From: Lentisphaeria bacterium
GTDB taxonomy: Bacteria; Verrucomicrobiota; Lentisphaeria; Victivallales; UBA1829
Direction: 5' to 3'
NCBI GenBank assembly: GCA_017455665.1
Contig: JAFSZN010000044.1
Coordinates: 1-40,892, forward strand
Length of the DNA: 40,892 nucleotides
In this document: positions 32,446 through 40,532 of the stretch, piece by piece
Numbering within the stretch: the stretch's first letter is position 1
Layout of the letters: each line of letters begins with the position of its first letter
Notes under the pieces: generated by a model
Told to the model about the DNA's origin: nothing
The model's input: the letters and a program-made list of their open reading frames with translations, nothing else
The model's database searches: none
Program-made: the position numbers and the translations under genes

Positions 32446-34680
32446 TCACTTCAATTCGTAGCCGAAATTGAAGAGTGCTTCACCCGGTTCGTCGGCGCGG
32501 GCGTCCCGGAGGTCGGTCAGATACGCGGCGAAACCGCGGACGCGCGGCAGCCCCATGACCTTGTCCGCCGTGATCTGCGTGAGCACGCCGTGATGCGAGA
32601 CGCGGAAGACGTTGCCGCGGGCGTCCTGCATGTCGCCGTTGACCTGGATCGCCGCGCGCGTGGAGAGCAGGACCGGACGCCCGAAGATGAACTGTTCGGC
32701 GGGGACGGGCGACTTTCGCGCGAACGCCTCAAGCTCGGCGCGTTCGAGTTCGACCCATGCCTGCACCAAGGACGCGCCGAGGCGGCCGAGCTCGCGCGCC
32801 GCGAAGGAATTGCAGCAGGGCAGAGGGAATCCGGTGCGGACCGTGAGGCCGGGATGCTTTTTCAGGAGCGTGAAATGCTGGAGCGCGGTCACGCGGACGG
32901 TCCTTCCGCCTTTTTTGACGAAACGTTCGAGCGCGGCGGCGATCTCCGGCAGGGATTTCTGCGGGATGTAGAACGGCAGAAGGAGTTCCTCGTGCGGCGA
33001 GGGATCGTCGGCGAGCTCGCGGATGACGGTCATGCCGGGCGACGGCGGACGGACGCCGCGCGGAAGGATCACGCATTCCCGGACAGATTCGAGTTCGGCG
33101 GGATGGCGGATTTGTTCGTAATCGGCAAGAAGTTTTTTCAAAGAGTCTGCGGCGGGATCGGGGCGATCCTGCGCCGGGATTTCTTCGGCGAACGCTGTGA
33201 GCTCGCGCCGGACGGATTTCAGCACGCTTGCAGGCAGGAAGAACCCACCGTCGACCTCCGCCTGAACAGGCGAGAAGACGAAATCCGGGGAGCCTTCGCC
33301 CTCGAACGCCGCCGCGAGGGAGTCCGGCGTGACGGGGTGCGCCGTGGCGGGCGCGAGTTCGAGCGCTTTTTTGAATGTGCGTCCGCAGAGTTCGGCTGCC
33401 AGGCCGGAGGCGTCGAGGCGCAGTCTGAGCGGGATCTCCGGACGCGGCGCGGGGAGCGACGCCACGCGGCGCGAGTAGTCCGAGGTGGATTCGCCGGTCT
33501 TGTAGACGATCGAGCCGGGCGCGGCCGTCATGTCCGCCGCCATGCGGACCGTGCAGCGTTCGCCCTGGAGCGCGCGGTTCACGCGGACGCCGTTGACCAT
33601 GAGCGAGGTCACGGAGACGGCGGGGCCTTCGTCGCCGGAACGCGGCTGGATGCGGAGGACGTCGCCGAGGTGGATGCGCCTGGTCACGTCGATGACGGCG
33701 AGCCCGTCCTTCGCGGAGACGACCGTGCCGCAGAGCTGTCCGGACGCGCCGAGCGAATCGTGCTTGACGAGCGTCTTCGCCGACGCTGCCGTGTAGAAGC
33801 CCTCCGACCATTTGCGCCCGAACGTGTGCGCCATGCGATCGCGCGCGGCGGGCAGCAGGGATTTGAACTCCTCCTCGCTCGTCGCGTCGAGCAGCATCCG
33901 GTAGGCGGACACGGCGTGTTCCACGTAGTCGGACCGGCGCAGGCGTCCCTCGATTTTGACGGACGCGACTCCGGTCGCGGCGATGCGCGGCAGGAGCTCC
34001 ATCGTGCAGAGGTCCTGCACGGAGAGGTAGAAGCCGTTTCCGGCGGACGTGTGGTAGCGGCGGCGGCAGGGCTGCTTGCACTTGCCGCGGTTGCCGCTCC
34101 AGCCGCCGAGCCAGCTGGAGAGCAGGCAGGAGCCGGAGATGCAGCAGCAGAGCGCGCCGTGGATGAAGACTTCGAGCTCGACGGGCGGTTTCGAGGCGGC
34201 GATCGCTTCGAGTTCGGCGAGCGATGTCTGGCGTTCCAGGATCACGCGCTTCACGCCGAGTTCGTGCGCGAGCTCCAGCCCGGCGGTGTTGTGGATGCCG
34301 GTCTGCGTGGAGGCGTGGATGGTCAGGCGCGGGAAATAGTCGCGGAGCATGGCGACGATGCCGAGGTCCTGCACGATGACGGCGTCCGGGTGCATGCGGT
34401 CGAGCTCGGCGAGCATTTCCGCCGCTTCCGGGATCTCGCTCTCCTTGATGAGCGTGTTCAGCGTCACGTAGAACTTCCGCCCGTTTTTGTGCGCGTAGCG
34501 GATCACCCGGCTCATCTCGTCCGGCGTGAAGTTGCCGGTGCGTTCGCGGGCGTTGAAGCGCTTGAGCCCAGCGTACACGGCGTCCGCCCCCGCGTCGTAG
34601 GCGGCGAGGGCGCAGGCGGCGTTTCCGGCTGGCGCGAGGAGTTCGGGTTTGTGCGGCATGAAGTTCGGCATCGTAGTCAT
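32446..34680 (-). CDS. U32 family peptidase-like protein (RlhA/YhbU type)
   Basis: A 744-residue U32 protein. The N-terminal TIM-barrel region is typical: KPELLAPAGNAACALAAYDA (residues 10-29), GADAVYAGLKRFNARERTG, YVTLNTLIKESEIPE, DAVIVQDLGIVAML, IHASTQTGIHNTAG, VKRVILERQTSL and the Cys-rich segment FIHGALCCCISGSCLLSSW with KCKQPCRRRY, which holds the four iron-sulfur-linked cysteines of the family. A long C-terminal extension follows, as in the large RlhA group that hydroxylates 23S rRNA C2501, with a final region VRGFAAYLTDLRD. U32 genes act in rRNA or tRNA hydroxylation, ubiquinone synthesis or proteolysis, so the exact substrate is uncertain. Confidence 0.85.
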   Translation of the reverse strand: MTTMPNFMPHKPELLAPAGNAACALAAYDAGADAVYAGLKRFNARERTGNFTPDEMSRVIRYAHKNGRKFYVTLNTLIKESEIPEAAEMLAELDRMHPDAVIVQDLGIVAMLRDYFPRLTIHASTQTGIHNTAGLELAHELGVKRVILERQTSLAELEAIAASKPPVELEVFIHGALCCCISGSCLLSSWLGGWSGNRGKCKQPCRRRYHTSAGNGFYLSVQDLCTMELLPRIAATGVASVKIEGRLRRSDYVEHAVSAYRMLLDATSEEEFKSLLPAARDRMAHTFGRKWSEGFYTAASAKTLVKHDSLGASGQLCGTVVSAKDGLAVIDVTRRIHLGDVLRIQPRSGDEGPAVSVTSLMVNGVRVNRALQGERCTVRMAADMTAAPGSIVYKTGESTSDYSRRVASLPAPRPEIPLRLRLDASGLAAELCGRTFKKALELAPATAHPVTPDSLAAAFEGEGSPDFVFSPVQAEVDGGFFLPASVLKSVRRELTAFAEEIPAQDRPDPAADSLKKLLADYEQIRHPAELESVRECVILPRGVRPPSPGMTVIRELADDPSPHEELLLPFYIPQKSLPEIAAALERFVKKGGRTVRVTALQHFTLLKKHPGLTVRTGFPLPCCNSFAARELGRLGASLVQAWVELERAELEAFARKSPVPAEQFIFGRPVLLSTRAAIQVNGDMQDARGNVFRVSHHGVLTQITADKVMGLPRVRGFAAYLTDLRDARADEPGEALFNFGYELK

Positions 34681-34727
34681 AATGGAGATAATATAACGCC
34701 GGAAGGTGAAAAAGGCAACAACACGGC

Positions 34728-34756
34728 TTGAAAAAAGCGCAAAAACGAGGTATATT
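34728..34756 (+). promoter_or_regulatory. Sigma-70-like promoter for the LolC/D-like operon
   Basis: TTGAAA at 34728-34733, exactly 17 bases before TATATT at 34751-34756, about 80 bases before the permease start. It is divergent from the U32 gene, whose own -10 (TATATT on the minus strand near 34690) is close by. Confidence 0.6.
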
Positions 34757-34838
34757 TATCTGTTTTAAAGCTGATTGAGAGGACGGCTTTTCCGGATCCT
34801 CGCTTTTTTTATAACCTAACGAATTGGAATTCACACGG

Positions 34839-36158
34839 ATGAGTGTTCGGACGGAATGTTTTCTGGCGTGGCGGTACTTCAAGCCGAAACGCAGTGCGGT
34901 CAGCGTGATCACGCTGATCTCCGTGATCGGGGTGATCCTGGGCGTGGCGGTGCTGATCGTGGTGCTCGCCGTCATGACCGGATTCACCGACCAGACGAAG
35001 ATCAAACTGCTGGAGACCGGGTCGCACGCCCAGATCCGCAAGCCCACGCGGCATTACTCCACCAACCCGCGCGGCAACGCCGGGGTGTTCTTCTCCGAGG
35101 AGGCGGAGGACGTGGTGAACATCGTGAAACAGAACGGCGGCCGCGCGCTCCCCGTGCTCGTCTCGCCCGTGCTGCTCCAGGTGAAGGAGGCGTTCAATCC
35201 GAAGGTGCTCGCTGCGTTCGACCCCGACATGGACACCGCCGGGCTCGACCTGAAGAGCGTCGTGAAGCAGGGCGAATACTCGCTCGGACGCGGCGAGATC
35301 GCGGTCAGCCAGGTCATCGCGAACGAGTTCGGGCTTACGGTCGGCAGCAAGGTGCTCCTGCACTCGCCGTCGCGCCTCGCCAAGCTCATCGAACGCAATC
35401 CGGAGACCGGGCGCTACCAGATCTCCGACAAATCCGAATACTACCTGCCGGGCGAGTACACCGTGTCGTTCATTTTCAGCTTCGACAAGTACGACTACGA
35501 CCGCGACATCATGTTTCTCTCGCTCGACGACGCCGACCAGCTGTTCGGGCTGGACTGGGGCTGCGCCACGCACGTTTACGTGTGGGTGGACGATCCGTTC
35601 CACATCGACAGCTTCCTGACGCCGCTGCGCGACCGGCTGTCGAAGAGCCACCCGGACGTGATGGTGTATTCCTGGAAACAGCTGAACGGCCAGCTGCTGA
35701 GCGTGCTGGCGGTGGAGAAGAACATGATGTTCTTCCTGCTGGTCTTCATCGTGCTCGTGGCGGCGTTCAGCATCGCGAACACGCTCATCACGACCGTGAT
35801 CCAGAAGACGAAGGAGGTCGGCCTGCTGAAAAGCATGGGCGCGGGGTCGTTTTCGATCATGCGCGTCTTCATCATGCAGGGGTTCTTCGTGGGGATCATC
35901 GGGACCGCCGGCGGGGTGTTCCTCGGCTGGCTGGTCGTGGTGTTCCGCATGAACATCCTGTACGCGATGCGGACGATCACGGGCCAGGAGATCTTCCCGA
36001 AGGAGCTGTACCTCTTCAGCGAACTGCCCGCGCACATCGTGTGGGGCGACGTGGCGCTGATCTCCGTGATCTCGATCCTGCTCTGCACCTGCGGCGCACT
36101 GGTCCCCGCGATCCGCGCCGCCAACCTCGATCCCGCAAAGGCGCTGCGCTATGAGTGA
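34839..36158 (+). CDS. LolC/LolE-like lipoprotein-releasing ABC transporter permease
   Basis: A 439-residue FtsX-family permease with the LolC/E layout: an N-terminal membrane helix in VITLISVIGVILGVAVLIVV, a long periplasmic MacB-PCD-like domain (about residues 50-290, including GQ-type strand SPVLLQVKEAF), then three helices near the C-terminus (MFFLLVFIVLVAAFSIANTL, GIIGTAGGVFLGWLVVVF, ALISVISILLCTCGALVPA). The short charged N-terminus LAWRYFKPKR is also LolC/E-like. With the LolD-like ATPase immediately downstream, it should extract lipoproteins for LolA in the outer-membrane sorting pathway; only one permease gene is present, so it may form a homodimer. ATG 34839 is used; a TTG at 34824 is possible. 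The stop overlaps the ATPase start. Confidence 0.85.
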   Translation: MSVRTECFLAWRYFKPKRSAVSVITLISVIGVILGVAVLIVVLAVMTGFTDQTKIKLLETGSHAQIRKPTRHYSTNPRGNAGVFFSEEAEDVVNIVKQNGGRALPVLVSPVLLQVKEAFNPKVLAAFDPDMDTAGLDLKSVVKQGEYSLGRGEIAVSQVIANEFGLTVGSKVLLHSPSRLAKLIERNPETGRYQISDKSEYYLPGEYTVSFIFSFDKYDYDRDIMFLSLDDADQLFGLDWGCATHVYVWVDDPFHIDSFLTPLRDRLSKSHPDVMVYSWKQLNGQLLSVLAVEKNMMFFLLVFIVLVAAFSIANTLITTVIQKTKEVGLLKSMGAGSFSIMRVFIMQGFFVGIIGTAGGVFLGWLVVVFRMNILYAMRTITGQEIFPKELYLFSELPAHIVWGDVALISVISILLCTCGALVPAIRAANLDPAKALRYE

Positions 36159-36834
36159 CACCAAAGATTTCCTGTCCATACAGTCCGTTTCCAAGAGTTT
36201 CAGGATCGGTTCCTCCGTGATCAAGGTCCTGCGCGGCGTGTCGTTCAACGCGGGCCGCGGCGAATGGACCGTGCTTCTCGGCGCGTCCGGGAGCGGCAAG
36301 ACGACGCTACTCGACATCATCGGCACGATCTCGCGCCCGGACGAAGGCTCCGTCGTGATCGACGGCGTGAACCCGGCGGAGCTGTCCGCCTCGAAACTCG
36401 TCGCGTTCCGCCGCAAGAACATCGGATTCGTGTTCCAGTCCTACCATATCCTGCCCGAGCTGAACATCCTCGAAAACGTGATGCTGCCCTCGCTGCTCGA
36501 CGGCAAGCCGCCGCGCGAGTGCAAAGCGCGCGCCCTCGACCTGCTGGAACGCGTCGGCCTGAAGGACCGCATCGGGCACCGCGCCAACGAGATGTCCGGC
36601 GGCGAACAGCAGCGCGCCGCCATCGCGCGCGCCATGATGAACGAGCCGCGCCTCCTGCTGGCGGACGAGCCGACCGGCAACCTCGACTCCAAGACGGGGA
36701 AAGGCATCCTCAACCTCTTCCGCAAGCTCGTGGAAGGACACGGCACGACCATCGTAATGGTCACGCACGACCGGGGCGTGGCGGACATCGCCGACCGCGC
36801 GATCGTGCTGAAAGACGGTGTGATCGCCAGGTGA
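36151..36834 (+). CDS. lolD: LolD-like ABC transporter ATP-binding protein
   Basis: A 227-residue ATPase of the MacB/LolD/FtsE group. Walker A is GASGSGKTT (about residues 44-52), the Q-loop FVFQSYHILPELNILENVML (about 91-110), signature MSGGEQQRAAIARAMM (about 148-163), Walker B LLLADEPTGNLDSKTG (about 168-183) and the switch His in VMVTHDRGVAD. It starts inside the permease gene (8-base overlap) and its stop overlaps the GTG of the following deacylase gene (GTGA). The pairing with a LolC/E-type permease supports lipoprotein release at the inner membrane. Confidence 0.9.
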   Translation: MSDTKDFLSIQSVSKSFRIGSSVIKVLRGVSFNAGRGEWTVLLGASGSGKTTLLDIIGTISRPDEGSVVIDGVNPAELSASKLVAFRRKNIGFVFQSYHILPELNILENVMLPSLLDGKPPRECKARALDLLERVGLKDRIGHRANEMSGGEQQRAAIARAMMNEPRLLLADEPTGNLDSKTGKGILNLFRKLVEGHGTTIVMVTHDRGVADIADRAIVLKDGVIAR

Positions 36835-38351
36835 ACGCCGTGCGGATCATCCGGAATGCGCTGGTCTGCGACGGGACCGGGGGCGACGTTTACCCCGGCT
36901 CCATCCGCATTGACGGCGACCGGATCGCCGAGGTCGCTTCGGGCGGGGAGATATCCGGCGCGAAGGACGCCGAGGTCTTCGACGCGCAGGGATGCGTGGT
37001 CTCGCCCGGATTCATCGACGCGCATTCGCACTCCGACGCCACGCTGCTCGCCGCACCCGACGCCTTCAGCAAGCGCACGCAGGGGATCACCACCGAAATA
37101 CTCGGCAACTGCGGACATTCGCTGTTTCCCGTTACGCCTCGCAACGCCGAACAGATCGCCTCGGACTGCGCCGCCGTCGGCATGAAGCCGTCGTGGACCG
37201 ACTGGCGGGATTACTGCGCGGCGGTTGAGAACGTGCGCCCGGCGGTCAATTTCGCCGTGCTCTGCGGACACAACGCCCTGTGCGCGGCGTATCCGAAGGT
37301 CGAGGACCAGTGCGCCGCGCTCGACAAAATGCTTTCCGAAGGCTGCCCCGGGCTTTCCAGCGGGCTCCTGTACGCACCCGGCCGCACCGTGCCGCCGTCC
37401 GACCTGCTGCGCCTGGCGGCGGTCCTGAAGCCAACGGACGCGATCTACACGACGCACCTCAGAAGCGAGGGCGCGCGCCTGATCGAATCGCTGGAGGAGG
37501 CGGTCGCGTTCGCCTCGGCGGGCAGCGGACGGCTCCACGTGAGCCATTTCAAGACGGCTGGCGAGGCGAACTGGGGCAAGCTGGACGCCGCGCTGGCGCT
37601 GCTGGCGAAAGCCCGCGAGCGCGGACTGCGCGTCACTGCCGACCGTTATCCGTACACTTATTCCCAGACGAGCCTGAGCGTGATCCTGCCGCCGCGCTAC
37701 GATTCCATGCGCGACCGCGAGATTCAGGAGAAACTGAGCGGCGATCCCGCCGAATGCGAACGTCTGATCGCCGAACTGGCGGATTCCCGCCGCGTGAAGC
37801 GCGCGATTTTAACGGCGGTTTCCAAACCCGAATTCCTGCCGTACTGCGGCATGACGCTCGAGGATTGCGCCGTCCGAGCCGGAATGCCCTCCGCCGCGGC
37901 GTTCGCGGTCGCGGTCCTGCGCGACGACGGCGCGCGGGCGATGGCGGCGTTCGGGGGGATGTCGCCGGACAATCTGCGGCGGATTCTGGCGGAACCGTGG
38001 GTGTGCTGCGGCACGGACGAGAATGCGCGTCCGCAGGACGAATCGCTCGGGCGCGGCCATCCGCGTTCGTTCGGGTCGTTCCCGCTCTTTCTGAAGCTGA
38101 CGGCGGAGCTCGCCGGCCTGCCGGAAGCCGTCCGCCGCGTGACCTCGTTCCCCGCCTCGCTGTTCCGCCTGAAGGACCGCGGCTTGATCAAGCCCGGTTA
38201 CTTCGCCGACCTGACCGTGTTCGATCCGGCGAAACTCGACTGCAAGGCGGATTTCGCGCATCCGCACACCCCCGCCGAGGGCATCGTCCGCGTGTACGTG
38301 AACGGCGAACCGGGCGACGGCGGCAAACGCGCCGGCCGCGCCCTGGTTTGA
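36831..38351 (+). CDS. N-acyl-D-amino-acid deacylase family amidohydrolase
   Basis: A 506-residue metal-dependent amidohydrolase of the D-aminoacylase/dihydroorotase group. The metal-binding motif is GFIDAHSHSDATLL (about residues 58-71), then QGITTEILGNCGHSLFPV with the bridging Cys-region typical of D-aminoacylases, YTTHLRSEGARLIESLEEAV, LHVSHFKTAGEANWGKL, VTADRYPYTYSQTSLSVILP and CGTDENARPQDESL with the metal-ligand Asp. The substrate is probably an N-acyl D-amino acid or a peptidoglycan-derived dipeptide. GTG 36831 is the inferred start, since it overlaps the LolD-like stop. Coupling to a lipoprotein-release pair is unusual, and its purpose is unknown. Confidence 0.85.
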   Translation: MNAVRIIRNALVCDGTGGDVYPGSIRIDGDRIAEVASGGEISGAKDAEVFDAQGCVVSPGFIDAHSHSDATLLAAPDAFSKRTQGITTEILGNCGHSLFPVTPRNAEQIASDCAAVGMKPSWTDWRDYCAAVENVRPAVNFAVLCGHNALCAAYPKVEDQCAALDKMLSEGCPGLSSGLLYAPGRTVPPSDLLRLAAVLKPTDAIYTTHLRSEGARLIESLEEAVAFASAGSGRLHVSHFKTAGEANWGKLDAALALLAKARERGLRVTADRYPYTYSQTSLSVILPPRYDSMRDREIQEKLSGDPAECERLIAELADSRRVKRAILTAVSKPEFLPYCGMTLEDCAVRAGMPSAAAFAVAVLRDDGARAMAAFGGMSPDNLRRILAEPWVCCGTDENARPQDESLGRGHPRSFGSFPLFLKLTAELAGLPEAVRRVTSFPASLFRLKDRGLIKPGYFADLTVFDPAKLDCKADFAHPHTPAEGIVRVYVNGEPGDGGKRAGRALV

Positions 38352-38367
38352 TTCTTATTTCCTCCCC

Positions 38368-38403
38368 AAAAAAAGCCCGTTCAAGTCCGAAGAATTGAAC
38401 GGG
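38368..38403 (-). terminator. Rho-independent terminator of the Lrp/aminotransferase operon
   Basis: CCCGTTCAA (38376-38384) and TTGAACGGG (38395-38403) form a 9-bp stem with a 10-base loop. On the minus strand it is followed by seven T (38374-38368). It also ends just after the convergent deacylase gene. Confidence 0.9.
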
Positions 38404-38428
38404 AAAGAATACTGTTTGTTCGAACGGC

Positions 38429-39622
38429 TCAGTCTTTTCCGGCTTTGAGCTCGTCGAGGAATTCGCCGATGCGGTCCATGGCGGTGCGGATCTCCTCCAG
38501 CGAGGTCGCGTAGGAACAGCGCACATAGCCGTCGCCGCATTCGCCGAAGGCGTTTCCGGGCACGACCGCGACGCGTTTCGACTGGAGCAGTTTGACGGCG
38601 AAGTCCTGCGAATTGAGGCCGGACGAGGTGATGTTCGGGAAGACGTAGAACGCGCCGTGCGGATTGAAGCAGGTGAGTCCCATCTCGTTGAGGCGGGAGA
38701 CGATCACATTGCGGCGACCCTTGTACTCGGCGACCATGCGGAGCATGTCGGGGCGTGCGCTCTTCAGCGCCTCCTCGGCGGCGTACTGCGCGGTGATGGG
38801 AGCGCAGAGCATGGTGTACTGGTGGATCTTCATCATGGCGTCGACGATGCTGTTCGGGCCGCAGGCGTAGCCGATGCGGAATCCCGTCATGGCGAACGCC
38901 TTGGAGAATCCGTGCAGGAAGACGGTGCGTTCGCGCATGCCGGGGAGCGCGGCGATCGTGCGCATGGGCTCGTCGTCGTAGTGCAGCTCGGAATAGATGT
39001 GGTCGGCGATCACTGCGAGGTCGTGCTTCACGGCGATCTTGGCGATGTCGCGCATCTGTTCGGGCGTGAGGACCGCGCCGGTCGGGTTGCACGGGAAGTT
39101 CAGGATGATGGCGCGCGTGCGCGGCGTGACGGCCTTTTCGAGGTCGGCGGGGTCGAGCGCGAAGAGGTTTTTCTCGAGCGTGCTGACGGGGACGGGCACG
39201 CCGTGCGACATGCGGATCTCGGGGCCGTAGGAGACGTAGCACGGTTCGTGGTAGATGATCTCGTCGCCGGGGGAGGTGATGGCGCGGATCGCGAGGTCGA
39301 AGGCTTCGCTGACGCCGACGGTCACGAGGCATTCCTTCTCCGGGCTGTAGCGCACGCCGAACGCGTCGTCGAGGTAGTCGCAGATCGCCCTGCGGAGGGA
39401 GAGGAGCCCGAGGTTGGACGTGTAGCTGGTGCGGCCGCGTTCGAGCGAATACATGGCGCCCTCGCAGACCGACCACGGGGACACGAAATCCGGCTCGCCG
39501 ATACCCAGCGAGATCACGTCGGACATGGTGTTGACGAGGTCGAAGAAGTAGCGGATCCCGCTCTTCGGCAGGACGGAGATGTGCGGCGCTACAAAATCAC
39601 GGCACGATCTTGAGTCGCTCAT
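38429..39622 (-). CDS. Pyridoxal-phosphate aminotransferase, class I/II
   Basis: A 397-residue fold-type I aminotransferase, cytoplasmic. Visible segments are ISLGIGEPDFVSPW (residues about 36-49), TSYTSNLGLLSLRRAICDYL, SEAFDLAIRAITSPGDEIIY, ILNFPCNPTGAVLTPEQM, AVIADHIYSELHYDDE and the PLP lysine in HGFSKAFAMTGFRIGYACGP (Lys about 237), with the substrate-carboxylate Arg near YVRCSYATS at the C-terminus. Its closest recognisable group is the aspartate/aromatic aminotransferases of archaea and bacteria; the amino acid substrate is uncertain. GGAGGA six bases upstream fixes the start. It overlaps the Lrp-family gene by 26 bases, so the regulator probably controls it or senses its product. Confidence 0.9.
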   Translation of the reverse strand: MSDSRSCRDFVAPHISVLPKSGIRYFFDLVNTMSDVISLGIGEPDFVSPWSVCEGAMYSLERGRTSYTSNLGLLSLRRAICDYLDDAFGVRYSPEKECLVTVGVSEAFDLAIRAITSPGDEIIYHEPCYVSYGPEIRMSHGVPVPVSTLEKNLFALDPADLEKAVTPRTRAIILNFPCNPTGAVLTPEQMRDIAKIAVKHDLAVIADHIYSELHYDDEPMRTIAALPGMRERTVFLHGFSKAFAMTGFRIGYACGPNSIVDAMMKIHQYTMLCAPITAQYAAEEALKSARPDMLRMVAEYKGRRNVIVSRLNEMGLTCFNPHGAFYVFPNITSSGLNSQDFAVKLLQSKRVAVVPGNAFGECGDGYVRCSYATSLEEIRTAMDRIGEFLDELKAGKD

Positions 39623-40091
39623 CGCGTTCCTCCTCCAGGAGCATGATCCCGGATTCTTTGTATTTCTTCAGCAGGAAATGGGTCCCGGTGGAAAGCACGC
39701 CGTCGATGGTGGCGAGCTTGCTGGAGACGAACGACGCGACTTCGTTGAGGTCCGCGCCGCGCACCTCAAGCATGAGGTCGTAGCCGCCGGACATCAGGTA
39801 CAGGGCGGTGACCTGCGGGAAATTGCTCAGGCGGCGTGCGATGCGGTCGAATCCGCCCTCGCGTTCGGGGCGCACGCGCACCTCGATGATCGCCTTGACG
39901 GGCTTTTCGTGGAGGTTGTCCTCGTTGACGAGCGCATGGTAGCCGCGGATGATGTTCTGCTTTTCGAGGTCGGCGATCTCGGCGGCGACTTCCTGTTCGG
40001 AGACGCCGAGCTGTTCGGCGAGGTCCGCGGCGGTCGTTTTCGCGTTCTTGACGAGTGCGTTCAGGATGTATTTGCGGTCTTCAAGTTTCAT
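39597..40091 (-). CDS. Lrp/AsnC family transcriptional regulator
   Basis: A 164-residue regulator. The N-terminal winged helix-turn-helix is KLEDRKYILNALVKNAKTTA (residues 2-21) followed by DLAEQLGVSEQEVAAEIADL as recognition region, and the C-terminal RAM effector domain (about 70-145) includes KPVKAIIEVRVRPEREGGFD, VTALYLMSGGYDLMLEVRG and DGVLSTGTHFLLKKY. Such proteins bind amino acids and form octamers. Start 40091 is chosen because GGAGG lies eight bases upstream; an ATG at 40118 lacks a ribosome site. It is the first gene of a two-gene minus operon with the aminotransferase, suggesting local control of amino acid metabolism. Confidence 0.92.
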   Translation of the reverse strand: MKLEDRKYILNALVKNAKTTAADLAEQLGVSEQEVAAEIADLEKQNIIRGYHALVNEDNLHEKPVKAIIEVRVRPEREGGFDRIARRLSNFPQVTALYLMSGGYDLMLEVRGADLNEVASFVSSKLATIDGVLSTGTHFLLKKYKESGIMLLEEERDERLKIVP

Positions 40092-40123
40092 GAGGGGTTC
40101 CTCCGGATTATAATTCAATCTAT

Positions 40124-40152
40124 ACTATACATCTCTGACCTGAAAAATACAA
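40124..40152 (-). promoter_or_regulatory. Sigma-70-like promoter for the Lrp/aminotransferase operon
   Basis: On the minus strand TTGTAT (40152-40147), a 17-base spacer and TATAGT (40129-40124), about 33 bases before the Lrp ATG at 40091. A second TATAAT-like run lies closer to the gene but has no -35. Confidence 0.6.
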
Positions 40153-40401
40153 GCCGTTCCGGAAAAAACTCTACCGGAAAATGGTCGTATCCGCCGCCGG
40201 GATCCGATATGGGCATGGCATCCGCGGAGCCGATGTCCGATGCCCTGCCTGCCCGGACGGTCCGCCTCCCCTGCCCCGGGATCATCCGGCATCCTCTCAC
40301 GGGAACGGGGCTTGCGGCCGCGATCTCCGGGCGTCCGGCGCACCCTTTCCCGTTTTTTCATTTTTTGCGATGTTTTTTTGCGTAAAAACCTGAAATAAGG
40401 T
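40153..40401. other. Non-coding stretch between the Lrp and SPFH genes
   Basis: About 250 bases within a 440-base intergenic gap. No gene with signal, domain or ribosome site is seen; short open frames such as 40181-40393 look like chance. The middle is GC-rich with small inverted repeats (GGCATC near 40215 and GATGCC near 40237) and the right end is T-rich. It could hold operator sites for Lrp or a small RNA, but nothing specific is recognised. Confidence 0.4.
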
Positions 40402-40429
40402 TTGCATTTCCCCGATGGGGCGTTATATT
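40402..40429 (+). promoter_or_regulatory. Sigma-70-like promoter for the SPFH-like gene
   Basis: TTGCAT at 40402-40407, a 16-base spacer and TATATT at 40424-40429, about 100 bases before the ATG. The leader contains CAACCATAT twice in tandem (around 40493-40510), a possible binding-site repeat. Confidence 0.5.
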
Positions 40430-40532
40430 TACTCCGAATGACGATTCGCGCCGCCTCAAGCGCGCGTAATCTTTCTCCTGCGGGACAGATCCAACCATAT
40501 CAACCATATCAACACAGAAAGGGTTTCCTCAG

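Noticed and set aside
32590-34731. 713-codon plus-strand frame opposite the U32 gene
   Set aside because: Low-complexity Arg/Glu-rich shadow; the minus-strand U32 protein has strong family motifs throughout.
40181-40393. 70-codon ORF in the intergenic region
   Set aside because: No ribosome site, no recognisable domain, and composition unlike neighbouring genes.
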